A DNA stretch of 64,000 bases from Moorella glycerini (GTDB taxonomy: Bacteria > Bacillota > DSM-521 > Neomoorellales > Neomoorellaceae). Where the stretch lies: contig NZ_CP046244.1 of NCBI RefSeq assembly GCF_009735625.1, positions 806,001-870,000 of the forward strand, read 5' to 3'. The position numbers and the translations under genes are program-made. The notes below the pieces were generated by a model, which saw only the letters and a list, made by a program, of their open reading frames with translations, ran no database searches and was not told the DNA's origin. Positions 54,310 to 63,270 of the stretch are shown here, in pieces (the stretch's first letter is position 1; each line of letters starts with the position of its first letter).

Positions 54310-55809
54310 TCAAGCTAGCCCGGCCCGGCTGGCCTTCTCGTGTTCCATGAGGCTCACCGTATCCTTCAGGATGCGGATGAATTTCAGTTCCGGGTCTTCC
54401 GGTCCCTGGAGGTCGGCATGTTCCTTTTTAAGCAGGTTAACATAATCTATAATCTCCCGGGTGATGACCTCTCCCGGGCAGACCAGGGGAATACCCGGGG
54501 GGTAGGCCGTAATGGCTTCGGCGCTGATTTCCCCTTCGGCGTACTCCAGTGCTATGCTGCGCGTCTGGCTGTAGAAGGCTGCCCGGGGCAGCACCGCCAT
54601 CCGCGGAATGGCCGGCAAAGGGGGACAAAAACGTATCACGTTTTTTAAAGAGCGTTTCCTGGCAATATCCTGGAAGGCAGCAACCAGGCGGCCGGCCGTT
54701 TCCCGGTCATCACCAATGGAAACGAGCAGCAGGACGTTGTAGAGGTCGGAAAGCTCCACCTGGATCTTGTATTCCCGGCGCAGGATGGCTTCCATCTCAT
54801 AGCCGGAAAGGCCCAGGCCCTGGACGTTGACGGTGATTTTGGTCGGGTCCAGGGCGGTACAACCGGGCAGGGAGGTTACTTCATCGCCCATGATGTTCAG
54901 ACCTTCAATCCGGGAAAGTTCCCGGCGAATCCACCAGGTTATTTCCAAGGTGCGCTCTAAAAGCTCCCGTCCCCGGAGGGCCATCTGCTTGCGGGCCACA
55001 TCCAGGGAGGCCAGTAAAATATACGAAGGGCTGGTGGTCTGGGTAAGGTTGAGGACGGCCTTTATATGCTTGGGGTCCAACCTCTCCCCCTGCAAAAGGA
55101 GAAAAGAGCTCTGGGTCATAGACCCGGCTAATTTATGGGCGCTCACGGCCGCGAGATCCGCCCCCGCTGCCATGGCCGACGGGGGCAGCGCCGGGTGGAA
55201 TGGCAAATGGGCACCATGGGCCTCATCCACCAGCACGGGTACGTCAAAGGCGTGAGCTACGGCTACTATTTCCTTCAAGGGCGGTACTGTCCCGTAGTAA
55301 TTGGGGCTGATGACAAAAACCGCCCTGGCGTCGGGGTGTTCCTTTAACGCCCTTTCTACCTTCTCCGGCGTTACTCCCATGGAAATGCCGTAATCCTCGT
55401 TAATCTCCGGTTCGATATAAACAGGGTGAGCACCGCTTAAAATAAGGCCGCCCAGGGCTGACCGGTGGGCATTGCGGGGAATAATAATCTTGTCTCCCGG
55501 CTGGCAAACGGCCAGGATCATGGCCTGGATACCGGAGGTAGTACCGTTTACCAGGAAAAAGGCATAATCCGCGCCGTAGACAGCCGCTGTCAGAGCCTCG
55601 GCCTCCCGGATAACATCCCGCGGATTGCAGATATTATCCAGTCCGGGCACACAGGTCAGGTCCATGGCCAGGACCCGCTCGCCGACATACTCTTTAAATT
55701 CCGCCAGGGCCCGGCCCTGCTTGTGACCGGGAACGTGAAAGGGAATAACTCCTTCTTCAATATACTGCTTGATGGCCGTAAAAACCGGAGTCCTGGTCTG
55801 CTCCAGCAT
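54310..55809 (-). CDS. Orn/Lys/Arg decarboxylase-family PLP enzyme (SpeA/YaaO-like)
   Basis: 499 residues. It starts LEQTRTPVFTAIKQYIEEG and has FHVPGHKQGRALAEFKEYVG, NGTTSGIQAMILAV, the cofactor Asp in VPVLVDEAHGAHLPFHP and the PLP lysine in AAVSAHKLAGSMTQSSFLL near residue 230. A C-terminal decarboxylase domain follows with AEGEISAEAITAYPPGIPLVCPGE. Family members decarboxylate arginine or lysine for polyamine synthesis; the substrate is not fixed by sequence alone. No polyamine genes are adjacent. It is monocistronic, 119 bp downstream of the small membrane protein on the same strand. Confidence 0.88.
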   Translation of the reverse strand: MLEQTRTPVFTAIKQYIEEGVIPFHVPGHKQGRALAEFKEYVGERVLAMDLTCVPGLDNICNPRDVIREAEALTAAVYGADYAFFLVNGTTSGIQAMILAVCQPGDKIIIPRNAHRSALGGLILSGAHPVYIEPEINEDYGISMGVTPEKVERALKEHPDARAVFVISPNYYGTVPPLKEIVAVAHAFDVPVLVDEAHGAHLPFHPALPPSAMAAGADLAAVSAHKLAGSMTQSSFLLLQGERLDPKHIKAVLNLTQTTSPSYILLASLDVARKQMALRGRELLERTLEITWWIRRELSRIEGLNIMGDEVTSLPGCTALDPTKITVNVQGLGLSGYEMEAILRREYKIQVELSDLYNVLLLVSIGDDRETAGRLVAAFQDIARKRSLKNVIRFCPPLPAIPRMAVLPRAAFYSQTRSIALEYAEGEISAEAITAYPPGIPLVCPGEVITREIIDYVNLLKKEHADLQGPEDPELKFIRILKDTVSLMEHEKASRAGLA

Positions 55810-55929
55810 GGCAAACGCCCCCTATCACGCGCTGCAACAGAAATTATTACACCACAAAAGGCGCTGGAATGCAAGCAGAATCTTTCTTTATATTTCTATG
55901 GGCTTTAGCCATGCCGGGTTACCCCGGAA

Positions 55930-55958
55930 ATAAAAGGGAGCCACCACCCGGTGACTCC
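55930..55958 (-). terminator. Terminator of the FBP aldolase/phosphatase gene
   Basis: GGAGTCACC pairs with GGTGGCTCC on the minus strand (one G-U), 4-nt loop, then CTTTTATTT. It lies 20 bp after the stop. Confidence 0.8.
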
Positions 55959-55977
55959 GGCATTTATTGAAGGTGTT

Positions 55978-57117
55978 TTACTTCGCCCCCAGTTCAGCAG
56001 CAAACCTTTCTTTCGCCGCTTCCCTGCCCACTTTAACAAAGCGGTTCTTCAGTTTAGCCATCACCTCGGGCATGGTGGTATATTCCATATCCTCCAGGGG
56101 CAGGCGGTGGGGTTCGAAGGGGCCTAAGGAACGCAAATAATTAGCGATCTCATTGGCGATCTCCCGGGCCTTATCAAAGGCCACATCGGCAAAGAGATCC
56201 TGGGGACCCACCAGGCGTCCCTGAGCCAGCTGGAAGCCCATGGCTACCACCCGCGGCGGCCCGTCAAAGCGTGTCGGCGCCGATTGGTTAAGGCCCACGG
56301 GCATCAGGGGGCCGATATGGGAACCGCGCATCCAGCCGGCCACCAGGTGGGGATTGGCAAAGGGTTCCAGGGCCTCCCCTACAGCCGGCAGGCCGCTCTG
56401 GCAGCGGACAATGCACACCGGGTCGTCCTTACCCACATAACGCCCGGCCATGAGGTTCAGGCGCTGGGTACTGGACACGGCGGCGATTTCGCCTGTGGTT
56501 TTAGAATAAACGGCCTTGATGCAGTAGCGCCCCGGAGCACCAATGAAGACCAGCAGATCGTAGAGTTCCTCGGGTAAAGAAAACTCCACCCGCTCATTTT
56601 TGATCAGGTCGTAAACCTCAAAGCGGAAACCCTGGTGCATTTTGGGATCGATAACCAGGCCAATGGTATTAAAGGGATCGGCAAACATCTTGTAGAGGGG
56701 GAAGTTCCAGGCCCCGGGCTCGGTCTTATCGGCAGCGAAGACAATCACCGGTTCGCTCTTGCGTTCCTCAAATTCCATTTCGGCAACCCCGGGACCCATG
56801 CCCTTGACGTTGCCGGAGAAGGCGTCGGAAAGGAGATCCTGGCCGGCACCGTAAAGTTTCAGCTCCCGGGCCACCTCGGTACATTGGAGAAAAATGTTCC
56901 AGGCCAGATGGTGAATTTCCGGGCAATCAACGCCATATTTATGGGTCATGATGAGGTTGATATCATCACCCACATGGGCCACCCGGTAATCTATCAACAG
57001 CTTGCTGGCGGCCAGGCAGCGCTCAGCCGTTTCCAGGAGACGCGGGTGGACGCTGGAATGACCAACATAGCCACCAATATCAGCCTTGATGACACTTAAA
57101 GTAATCTTTTCACTCAA
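55978..57117 (-). CDS. fbp: Bifunctional fructose-1,6-bisphosphate aldolase/phosphatase (class V)
   Basis: 379 residues. The start is TTG 57117 with GGGGG upstream. The protein begins with ITLSVIKADIGGYVGHSSVHP, the class V pattern, and carries AHVGDDINLIMTHKYGVD, ADKTEPGAWNFPLYKMFADPFNT and DGPPRVVAMGFQLAQGRLVGP. The family joins aldol condensation and phosphatase action in one active site, making gluconeogenesis one-way. It is found in archaea and deep-branching, thermophilic, autotrophic bacteria, including acetogens. It stands alone between terminators and agrees with an acetogenic, autotrophic lifestyle. Confidence 0.93.
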   Translation of the reverse strand: MSEKITLSVIKADIGGYVGHSSVHPRLLETAERCLAASKLLIDYRVAHVGDDINLIMTHKYGVDCPEIHHLAWNIFLQCTEVARELKLYGAGQDLLSDAFSGNVKGMGPGVAEMEFEERKSEPVIVFAADKTEPGAWNFPLYKMFADPFNTIGLVIDPKMHQGFRFEVYDLIKNERVEFSLPEELYDLLVFIGAPGRYCIKAVYSKTTGEIAAVSSTQRLNLMAGRYVGKDDPVCIVRCQSGLPAVGEALEPFANPHLVAGWMRGSHIGPLMPVGLNQSAPTRFDGPPRVVAMGFQLAQGRLVGPQDLFADVAFDKAREIANEIANYLRSLGPFEPHRLPLEDMEYTTMPEVMAKLKNRFVKVGREAAKERFAAELGAK

Positions 57118-57225
57118 GGTTGCACAACCCCCTTGCCCCGTAATAAAAATAAATGTGTTATACTATATGCTTTTTTATTCGATATAGAATAGCTGATTCC
57201 TGCTTTTATAATGATTTTTTGGCGC

Positions 57226-57253
57226 AAAAATGACCTCCCTTTTCAGGGAGGTC
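57226..57253 (-). terminator. Terminator of the tricarboxylate transporter genes
   Basis: GACCTCCCT pairs with AGGGAGGTC around a 4-nt loop on the minus strand, followed by ATTTTTG. It lies about 36 bp after the tctA stop. Confidence 0.85.
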
Positions 57254-57288
57254 CTATTTTGCGTGTTCCAATTATTTACTTGCATCTT

Positions 57289-58788
57289 TTAACGACATTC
57301 GACAGTGCCGGCCATCTTCTTGGTGCCCCTGGCGCCCTTTACTATGCTAAAGGCTAAAAAGGCAATGGCAATTACATACAGGGAGAAAGAAATCGGTGAA
57401 GCAAACAAGCTACCCACATCGCCCCGCCCCATAATTAGGGCCTGGCGCAAAGAACGTTCCATTATTGGTCCCATAACCAGGCCAATTAACAGGGGGGCCG
57501 GATCATATTCGAATTTGCGCATCAAATAGCCTGCCACGCCGGCGCCCAGCATTACCCAGACATCAAAAATATTGTTATTGTCAGCGTAAGCGCCGACAAT
57601 ACAAAAGAGCAAGACCACCGGCATCAGGTATTTCTGAGGTATGCGGGTAATGCTCGCCCAGATGCCTACCAGAGGCAGGTTTAAAATCAAAAGCATGACA
57701 TTGCCGATGTACATGCTGCCGATTACTCCCCAGAAAGCATCCGGGTGCTCGCGCAAGAAAAGGGGACCGGGTGTGACTCCCATCAGAAGCATACCGCTTA
57801 AAAGGACGGCAACGGCAGGCGAAAAGGGTATCCCCAGGGAGAGCAGCGGCACCATGGCCCCGGCGCTGGCGGCGTTATTAGCCGCTTCCGGTCCGGCCAC
57901 CCCTTCAATGGCGCCGTGGCCAAACTCCTCCTTATGTTTAGATATACTCTTCTCTAAGCTATAGGAAGCAAAGGAAGCAATAGTTGCAGCCGGACCGGGA
58001 ACCAGGCCGATTAAAAAGCCCAGGAAGCCGCCCCGGAACATGGGCGGTAAAGCCCGCTTGATCTCCTCCTTTGTCGGGTAAAGGTCGCGCAGGCCTACTT
58101 TCATTACTTCCAGCTGTTCATCGGCCTGACTGGCCAGCCAGAGGATCTCCCCTACCCCGAAGAGGCCGGCAGCAATGGCGATAAAGCTCAACCCCGTCCC
58201 CGCACCGGCATAGTTAAAGGTAAAACGGTTAATACCTCCCAGGGGGTCCAGGCCCACTGTAGAAAGGAGCAAACCCAGGGCAATCATTAGAAAGGCCTTG
58301 AGGCCGCCTTTTCCCGAAAGGTTAGACAGGAGGATAATACCTACTATAGTCATGGCAAAAAATTCCGCCGGCCCGAATTTTAATGCTACCCTGGCCAGGG
58401 GCGGCGCAAAAAGCTGGATTAGGATTATGCCTAAAGTTCCGGCGATAAAGGAGCCAATGGCACTGACAGCCAGGGCCGCGCCGGCCCGCCCTTTGCGGGC
58501 CATTTTATACCCTTCCAGGCAAGTGACGACGCTGGCTGGTTCGCCCGGCACATTTACTAAGATAGAGGTAGTTGAGCCGCCATACATGGCGCCATAGTAA
58601 ATGCCAGCCAGCATAATCAGCCCTGCCGTCGACCCCATTTTAACTGTCAGCGGCAATAACATGGCCATGGCGGCAGCCGGCCCCAGACCAGGTAAAACTC
58701 CTGTCAGGGTACCTATAATGACGCCGATAAAACAGGCAAAAAGATTAAAGGGTGTTAAGGCTACCTGTAAGCCTTCAAGTAAAGGCAT
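57289..58788 (-). CDS. tctA: Tripartite tricarboxylate transporter, large membrane subunit
   Basis: 499 residues with about 11-12 transmembrane segments. ATG 58788 has AGGAGG eight bases upstream; the TTG two codons earlier is too close to it. Family signatures: GVLPGLGPAAAMAMLLPLT near residue 35, YYGAMYGGSTTSILVNVPGEP near 70 and LVPGPAATIASFASYSLEK near 265. With TctB and TctC it imports carboxylates by ion-coupled transport. It is the last gene of the tctC-tctB-tctA set. Confidence 0.95.
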   Translation of the reverse strand: MPLLEGLQVALTPFNLFACFIGVIIGTLTGVLPGLGPAAAMAMLLPLTVKMGSTAGLIMLAGIYYGAMYGGSTTSILVNVPGEPASVVTCLEGYKMARKGRAGAALAVSAIGSFIAGTLGIILIQLFAPPLARVALKFGPAEFFAMTIVGIILLSNLSGKGGLKAFLMIALGLLLSTVGLDPLGGINRFTFNYAGAGTGLSFIAIAAGLFGVGEILWLASQADEQLEVMKVGLRDLYPTKEEIKRALPPMFRGGFLGFLIGLVPGPAATIASFASYSLEKSISKHKEEFGHGAIEGVAGPEAANNAASAGAMVPLLSLGIPFSPAVAVLLSGMLLMGVTPGPLFLREHPDAFWGVIGSMYIGNVMLLILNLPLVGIWASITRIPQKYLMPVVLLFCIVGAYADNNNIFDVWVMLGAGVAGYLMRKFEYDPAPLLIGLVMGPIMERSLRQALIMGRGDVGSLFASPISFSLYVIAIAFLAFSIVKGARGTKKMAGTVECR

Positions 58789-58800
58789 CAGCAAAACCTC

Positions 58801-59253
58801 CTAGAGTAAAAGGCCCACCGGAAAAGAGACTTTCAGCCACAAACCAAAAATTAGATATGCCCCCAGGGCAGCTCCCGCGGCTATCCCTACAGCCCGGAAC
58901 CATTCTTTGACCCCCAGGATCCTACAGCATAACAGGGCCAGGACAAAACTGGTAGTGAAAAAGCCGACAAACTCCATAGCCAAAAGGGCAAGGGCAATCA
59001 CCAGGGTTAAAATTAAAACCCTGCGCCCGTTTCCGGGGTTAACTGCTTCGTTTTTCTCCCCTTCCGGCTTATTACCACGACCACTGCTTAAAAATAACCA
59101 CCCTGCCAGCAATAGGACAGCTATAGCAACAAGCATGGGGAAGACTGCCTCGCCAGGTGAAGCGAGGGTGCCCAGGTCATATTGCCGGGAATATATTAAG
59201 AACAACAAACTTATGCCTGCCAGTACCAGGCTGCTAACTCTATCCTTTCCCAT
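58801..59253 (-). CDS. tctB: Tripartite tricarboxylate transporter, small membrane subunit
   Basis: 150 residues from ATG 59253, which follows GGAGGAAGGCT; the longer open frame lacks a ribosome site. Four hydrophobic segments are visible (VSSLVLAGISLLFLIYS, PMLVAIAVLLLAGWLFL, and two near the C-terminus). TctB proteins have little sequence conservation, but size, topology and place between tctC and tctA identify it. Confidence 0.88.
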   Translation of the reverse strand: MGKDRVSSLVLAGISLLFLIYSRQYDLGTLASPGEAVFPMLVAIAVLLLAGWLFLSSGRGNKPEGEKNEAVNPGNGRRVLILTLVIALALLAMEFVGFFTTSFVLALLCCRILGVKEWFRAVGIAAGAALGAYLIFGLWLKVSFPVGLLL

Positions 59254-59353
59254 AGCCTTCCTCCGAAAATTGAAAGTGAGAGGCCGGAAGTCGTCCAGCA
59301 CTTAACTGTAACCAACCGTCAGAAGTGGCTCCTCCCTGCTACTTTGCATATTC

Positions 59354-59386
59354 TCAGGGGGCACTTTTTGGTGCAGTGCCCCCTGA
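59354..59386 (-). other. Intercistronic hairpin between tctC and tctB
   Basis: TCAGGGGGCACT pairs perfectly with AGTGCCCCCTGA (12 bp) around a 9-nt loop. There is no T-run after it on the minus strand. It lies 19 bp after the tctC stop. A stable stem here would protect the tctC message or cause partial termination, giving more binding protein than permease. Confidence 0.7.
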
Positions 59387-59404
59387 AAATAAGTTAACGC
59401 CTGG

Positions 59405-60436
59405 CTACTGCTTCTTCATACCAATCTGTTCCATCAAACTGGCTAGCTCTTGATCCTGCTGGGCGATAAACTTGTCAAAGTCTTTGGCGCTCCGGAATTC
59501 GATATTCGCGCCCATTTCAGCGGCAAATTTCTTGAATTCCTCGTTCTCCGTTACTTTCTTCATGGCTGCTTCCAGTTTGCTGATGACTGCTTCTGGTGTA
59601 CCCGCCGGGACAGCAATGCCACGCCACAGGGACAGGGTTAAATCTATTCCCTTTTCCTTAAAAGTAGGCACGTCCGGCAGGACCTTCAGCCTTTCTTCGC
59701 CGGTAACAGCCAGAATCCTGACCTGCCCGGCTTTAACCTGGGACATGATTTCTGCCGGTAGCTGGGAGCTGGCCTCAATCTGGCCGCCTAAAAGGCTGGA
59801 TACGGCCAGACCCTGGCCAAAAGGTACATGGGTAAATTTGACTCCCGTTTTATTTTCCAGAGCAACAGCCGCCAGGTGGGTAAAGCTGCCCTTACCTGAA
59901 TTACCAATTCTCACTTTGCCCGGGTTCTTTTTGGCATAATCAATGAACTCATTGATGTCCTTCCAGGGCGCGTCGGCCTTGACGGCAATGCTTACCGGTT
60001 CGGTAGTCAGTTCGGCTACCCCGCTGAAGGCCTTATAGTCAAAATTCATATTGCCGGCGTGATAGGCGGTATTGATGGAATTGGAGTTCCAGACAATATT
60101 GTAACCATCTGCCTTCTGGCCTTTGACGTAGGTGTAACCTGTGGCGCCACCGGCGCCGGTACGGTTAACGACGGAAATGGGCTGGCCTAATTCCTTACCT
60201 GCGATTTCTGCTACCTTGCGGGCCAGCAGGTCCGCGCCGCTGCCGGCACCAAAAAGGACCGTCATCTCTACCGGTTTGGTAGGATAATCTATAGCCGCCT
60301 TGTTTTCACCCTGGCTGCTACCTTTGGTCCCTTCCTTCGCCTGCTCGCTGCCGCCGCAGCCAGCCAGGGACAGGGTAAGCACCAGTAGCAGAGCAGCTAG
60401 GCCTAGAGCTACACCCTTTAACCTCCAGTTTTTCAT
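59405..60436 (-). CDS. tctC: Tripartite tricarboxylate transporter substrate-binding lipoprotein (TctC/Bug family)
   Basis: 343 residues from ATG 60436. The signal peptide LALLLVLTLSLAGCGGSE-like segment ends in the lipobox LSLAGC, so it is a lipoprotein on the outside of the membrane. The mature part follows the Bug family: YPTKPVEMTVLFGAGSGADLLARKVAE, VVNRTGAGGATGYTYVKGQK (in parts: NRTGAGGATGYTYV), and VPTFKEKGIDLTLSLWRGIAVPAGTP. The ligand is an unknown carboxylate. It is the first gene of the transporter set, downstream of the alcohol dehydrogenase and UPF0261 genes. Confidence 0.95.
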   Translation of the reverse strand: MKNWRLKGVALGLAALLLVLTLSLAGCGGSEQAKEGTKGSSQGENKAAIDYPTKPVEMTVLFGAGSGADLLARKVAEIAGKELGQPISVVNRTGAGGATGYTYVKGQKADGYNIVWNSNSINTAYHAGNMNFDYKAFSGVAELTTEPVSIAVKADAPWKDINEFIDYAKKNPGKVRIGNSGKGSFTHLAAVALENKTGVKFTHVPFGQGLAVSSLLGGQIEASSQLPAEIMSQVKAGQVRILAVTGEERLKVLPDVPTFKEKGIDLTLSLWRGIAVPAGTPEAVISKLEAAMKKVTENEEFKKFAAEMGANIEFRSAKDFDKFIAQQDQELASLMEQIGMKKQ

Positions 60437-60534
60437 GTTAACCCTCCTTGAATTGATTTTTATTAATGCAGCGGTATTTCCGCCGGCATTTCCCCGCACT
60501 TAGAAGAGGAACCCCTTACAACCTGATGCCGTTT

Positions 60535-61611
60535 TCAGGGATTGATGACTACCTTCATGGCCCCGTCTTTGCGGTTGACGAAGTAATCCAGGCCCTTGGG
60601 GAACTCCTCTAACGGGAAGGCATGGGTCATGATGGGTTTGGCATCAATTTTACCCTGGGCCATCAGGGACAGGGCTCGCTTGCAGTTCTGGTTGCCTTCA
60701 CCGCGTACCGTCAAAAGGCTGATCTGGTTCATGACTACATAATCCAGGTTGGCAGTAACCGGTTCTTTGTAGAAGGAAACCAGGACCATGACGCCGCCTT
60801 TTTTAGTTGACTTGATGCCATATTCAAAGGCCTGGGAGTTGCCGCCGCACTCAAAAACCCTTTCGGCACCTTTACCACCGGTGATGGCCATGACTTCGGC
60901 CACGGGATCGGCAACCTCGCGGATATTGATGGTATGGGTTGCCCCCAGCTGGCGGCCCTTGGCCAGGCGGTCTTCCCTGGTACCCATGAGGATGATTTTT
61001 TCAGCACCTAAAGCACGGGCTCCCTGGACAACGGATAAACCTATGGGACCAGGGCCGATCACCAGGACCGTATCGCCGGCAATATAGCCGCCGCTCTTAT
61101 CGATGGCGTAGAGGGCGCAGCCGGCGGTGGTCACATAGGTGGCCTCGTTAAAGGAAATATTGTCAGGAATTTTATAAACCGAGTTCACATGCTGGACGGC
61201 ATACTCGGCAAAACCGCCGTCTACCGTCATGCCGGCGGCGCGGTGGCCTTTATCCAGGCGGCCGTAGTTTAAACAGGCGGTATACTTGCCGTCAATGCAG
61301 TTCTCGCAGCGGCCGCAACCCTTGTGGGCCTCAATGGCCACCCGGTCGCCTACCTGGAACTCGTCCACCGTTTCCCCCAGGGCCACTACCGTACCGGCCC
61401 ATTCGTGGCCGAAGGTAAATTCCCCGTAGGGCGGCATCTTGGGCATACCCTTGGTTATGATTTTCACATCGGTACCACAAATGCCGCAGGCGGCTACCCG
61501 GACCAGCACTTCTCCCGGGCCGGGTTGGGGGACCGGCTTCTCCACCAGGCGCACGTCATTGGGACCAAAAAGAACCAGGGCTTTCATTTTCTCGGGAATT
61601 TGATATTCCAT
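60535..61611 (-). CDS. Zinc-dependent MDR alcohol/polyol dehydrogenase
   Basis: 358 residues. Catalytic zinc ligands are in ACGICGTDVKI and GEFTFGHEWAGTVV; the structural zinc site is HKGCGRCENCIDGKYTAC. The NAD(P)-binding motif is VIGPGPIGLSVVQGARALGA near residue 185. It resembles threonine or sorbitol dehydrogenases but the substrate cannot be fixed. Its position, ahead of tctCBA and after the Tm-1-like gene, suggests it oxidises a hydroxyacid imported by that transporter. A 98-bp gap separates it from tctC. Confidence 0.92.
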   Translation of the reverse strand: MEYQIPEKMKALVLFGPNDVRLVEKPVPQPGPGEVLVRVAACGICGTDVKIITKGMPKMPPYGEFTFGHEWAGTVVALGETVDEFQVGDRVAIEAHKGCGRCENCIDGKYTACLNYGRLDKGHRAAGMTVDGGFAEYAVQHVNSVYKIPDNISFNEATYVTTAGCALYAIDKSGGYIAGDTVLVIGPGPIGLSVVQGARALGAEKIILMGTREDRLAKGRQLGATHTINIREVADPVAEVMAITGGKGAERVFECGGNSQAFEYGIKSTKKGGVMVLVSFYKEPVTANLDYVVMNQISLLTVRGEGNQNCKRALSLMAQGKIDAKPIMTHAFPLEEFPKGLDYFVNRKDGAMKVVINP

Positions 61612-61666
61612 TTTAATGAATAACCTCCTCCGAACGATTATGCCGGAAATTGTATCTGCTGGTTGG

Positions 61667-61911
61667 GGATATGTCCCTCCGCCGCTCAGGAGTTACACGC
61701 CGACAGGACGACGGCTCGGTTCGGACCGCTGCTCCTCGCCTGCGGATTGCCCATGAACAGGCTCCTGGTTCCGCCAACTTTACTCCTTCTATGAGATTAC
61801 GTCGTTCCCTCACAAAGGCACGCTCAGGCGTCCTCGGCTCCGGCAGCGGTAACCTCACCTCGCCTGTCCTGTTAACGGCGCTCCACGCCTCATAGGCTCC
61901 AGGACATATCC
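61667..61911 (-). repeat. Structured ~245-bp element, copy 2 (between UPF0261 and dehydrogenase genes)
   Basis: Same plan as the element at 47136-47382: outer stem GGATATGTCC / GGACATATCC (here two G-C pairs longer), inner helices, and the same invariant blocks AACCAGGAG, AATCCGCAGGCG, GGTCCGAACCGAGCCGT and AGGACGCCTGAGCGT. The copies agree at most positions, and several differences keep the fold (for example CATTGGTAATCC versus CATGGGCAATCC around the same hairpin). It fills the 324-bp gap between two genes of the same strand, in the leader of the dehydrogenase gene. No ORF in it is convincing. Confidence 0.7.
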
Positions 61912-61935
61912 CCATCCTAACGCCCAGGCAAATTT

Positions 61936-63198
61936 TTAGGGTTCGCTGGCGGCAGAACTTTCCTGGCCCGCCAGCCATACTTCCATCAACTGGTGCATAA
62001 CGGCAGCCGCGCTGGTAGCAAAGACCGGGTCGTTGATATTGGCGTCCAATTTCATTAACTTTACCCGGGGGGCCAGATTGGCCTCCAGGGCCGCCACCAG
62101 CGCGGCATCGGCCTCCGGGTCGTGGAGGGGGCCACCGGCGCGGCCGTTTTCCGACCAGCCTTTAAGCGGTACCATAACGGCTACCGGCCCGCGGGCGGCA
62201 TTTAACCTGGCGGCTAGCACCTCGCCCACCCGGCTTAACTCTTCTTTCGTCGCCCGGACGTTGGTATTGTAGGGGTTGTGGTAATGGGTCGGGCGGCCCC
62301 GGTAGGCCGGCGGTATGCTCTCCGCCGGTCCGAAGCAGAAATAATCCAGTCCCCCCAGGGAAATCACCTGGGGAATACCCCTCCGGCCCGCCGCCTCCAG
62401 GCGCGGCCGCATGGGGGTATAAATGTCGCCGGCCTCAGCAAAAACCTCGCCGATTAATTCATGGGTAGTGAGATCGAGGACCCCCTGGATCAGGCCGGCC
62501 TCGATTAATTCTTCCATGGCCGAACCGCAGGCCCCGGAAGCGTGGAAGGCAATCACCTCGTAACCCTGCTCTACCAGCAGCTCCCGGGCGGCGGTAACTG
62601 CCGCGTTGGTATTGCCAAAGGCGGTGGTGGCAATTACCGGCCGGTCGCCGGCCTGCAGGGGCTCGCCGTGGGCCGCCATGCCCATGACCGCCCCGGCAGC
62701 ATTGCTGAGGATGGTCCGGCTGACGGTATTGGGGCCTCCCAAAAGGTCGGCTACCGAGAACATCATGATGATATCCTTGTACTCAATATAGGGGCGAATG
62801 TTACCGGAAGCCACCGTGGAGACAATTACTTTGGGCAGCCCGATGGGCAAAGCCCGCATGGCGATGGCCGCTATGGCCGTACCCTGGTTGCCGCCAATGC
62901 CCAGGACGCCGGCCAGCTCGCCCCGGACGTAGAGGTCGGTTAACACCCGGGCCGCTCCCACCCCCATGGTCTGCATCATGGCATCGCGGCGCAAAGCCGG
63001 CAAATCCTTAAATTCTACCCCGCCCCGGCGGCAGATTTCTTCCCGCGGGTAGGTGGCCTTAAACCCATGGGGAAGGTAGGTGCTTACATCCAGGACCGGC
63101 GCCTGCCAGCCCCGGGCGGCGATGAAGTCCTGCAAAAAACGAGTTTCAGCTTCTTTAGTGTCGACAGTAGCGATAATAGCAATGGTCCTGGATGGCAT
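61936..63198 (-). CDS. Tm-1-like / UPF0261 family protein
   Basis: 420 residues from ATG 63198, preceded by GGAGGCGAAACTAGC. It begins RTIAIIATVDTKEAETRFLQD and has GIGGNQGTAIAAIAMRALPIG, VIVSTVASGNIRPYIEYKDI and GSAMEELIEAG. The family includes the ATP-binding N-terminal domain of the tomato Tm-1 resistance protein; bacterial members appear in catabolic clusters, often beside TIM-barrel proteins. Its enzyme role is not established. It is upstream of the dehydrogenase and downstream of the TIM-barrel gene. Confidence 0.9.
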   Translation of the reverse strand: MPSRTIAIIATVDTKEAETRFLQDFIAARGWQAPVLDVSTYLPHGFKATYPREEICRRGGVEFKDLPALRRDAMMQTMGVGAARVLTDLYVRGELAGVLGIGGNQGTAIAAIAMRALPIGLPKVIVSTVASGNIRPYIEYKDIIMMFSVADLLGGPNTVSRTILSNAAGAVMGMAAHGEPLQAGDRPVIATTAFGNTNAAVTAARELLVEQGYEVIAFHASGACGSAMEELIEAGLIQGVLDLTTHELIGEVFAEAGDIYTPMRPRLEAAGRRGIPQVISLGGLDYFCFGPAESIPPAYRGRPTHYHNPYNTNVRATKEELSRVGEVLAARLNAARGPVAVMVPLKGWSENGRAGGPLHDPEADAALVAALEANLAPRVKLMKLDANINDPVFATSAAAVMHQLMEVWLAGQESSAASEP

Positions 63199-63228
63199 GC
63201 TAGTTTCGCCTCCGAAAATACCTCTCAT

Positions 63229-63270
63229 GGGCTGGCTATGTTTGCGCTCGCTGCAAACAAATGCCAGCCC
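63229..63270. repeat. 42-bp imperfect palindrome, intact copy
   Basis: GGGCTGGC and GCCAGCCC form the outer arms, then GTTTGC and GCAAAC the inner stem around GCTCGCT. The sequence is the exact reverse complement of the two flanks of the insertion at 41417-41586. It lies in the 140-bp gap between the UPF0261 start and the stop of the TIM-barrel gene. Confidence 0.75.

Noticed and set aside
61613-61978. 121-codon minus-strand frame across the 61.7-kb element
   Set aside because: It reads through the structured repeat, is not shared in frame by the 47.1-kb copy, and has no recognisable domain.
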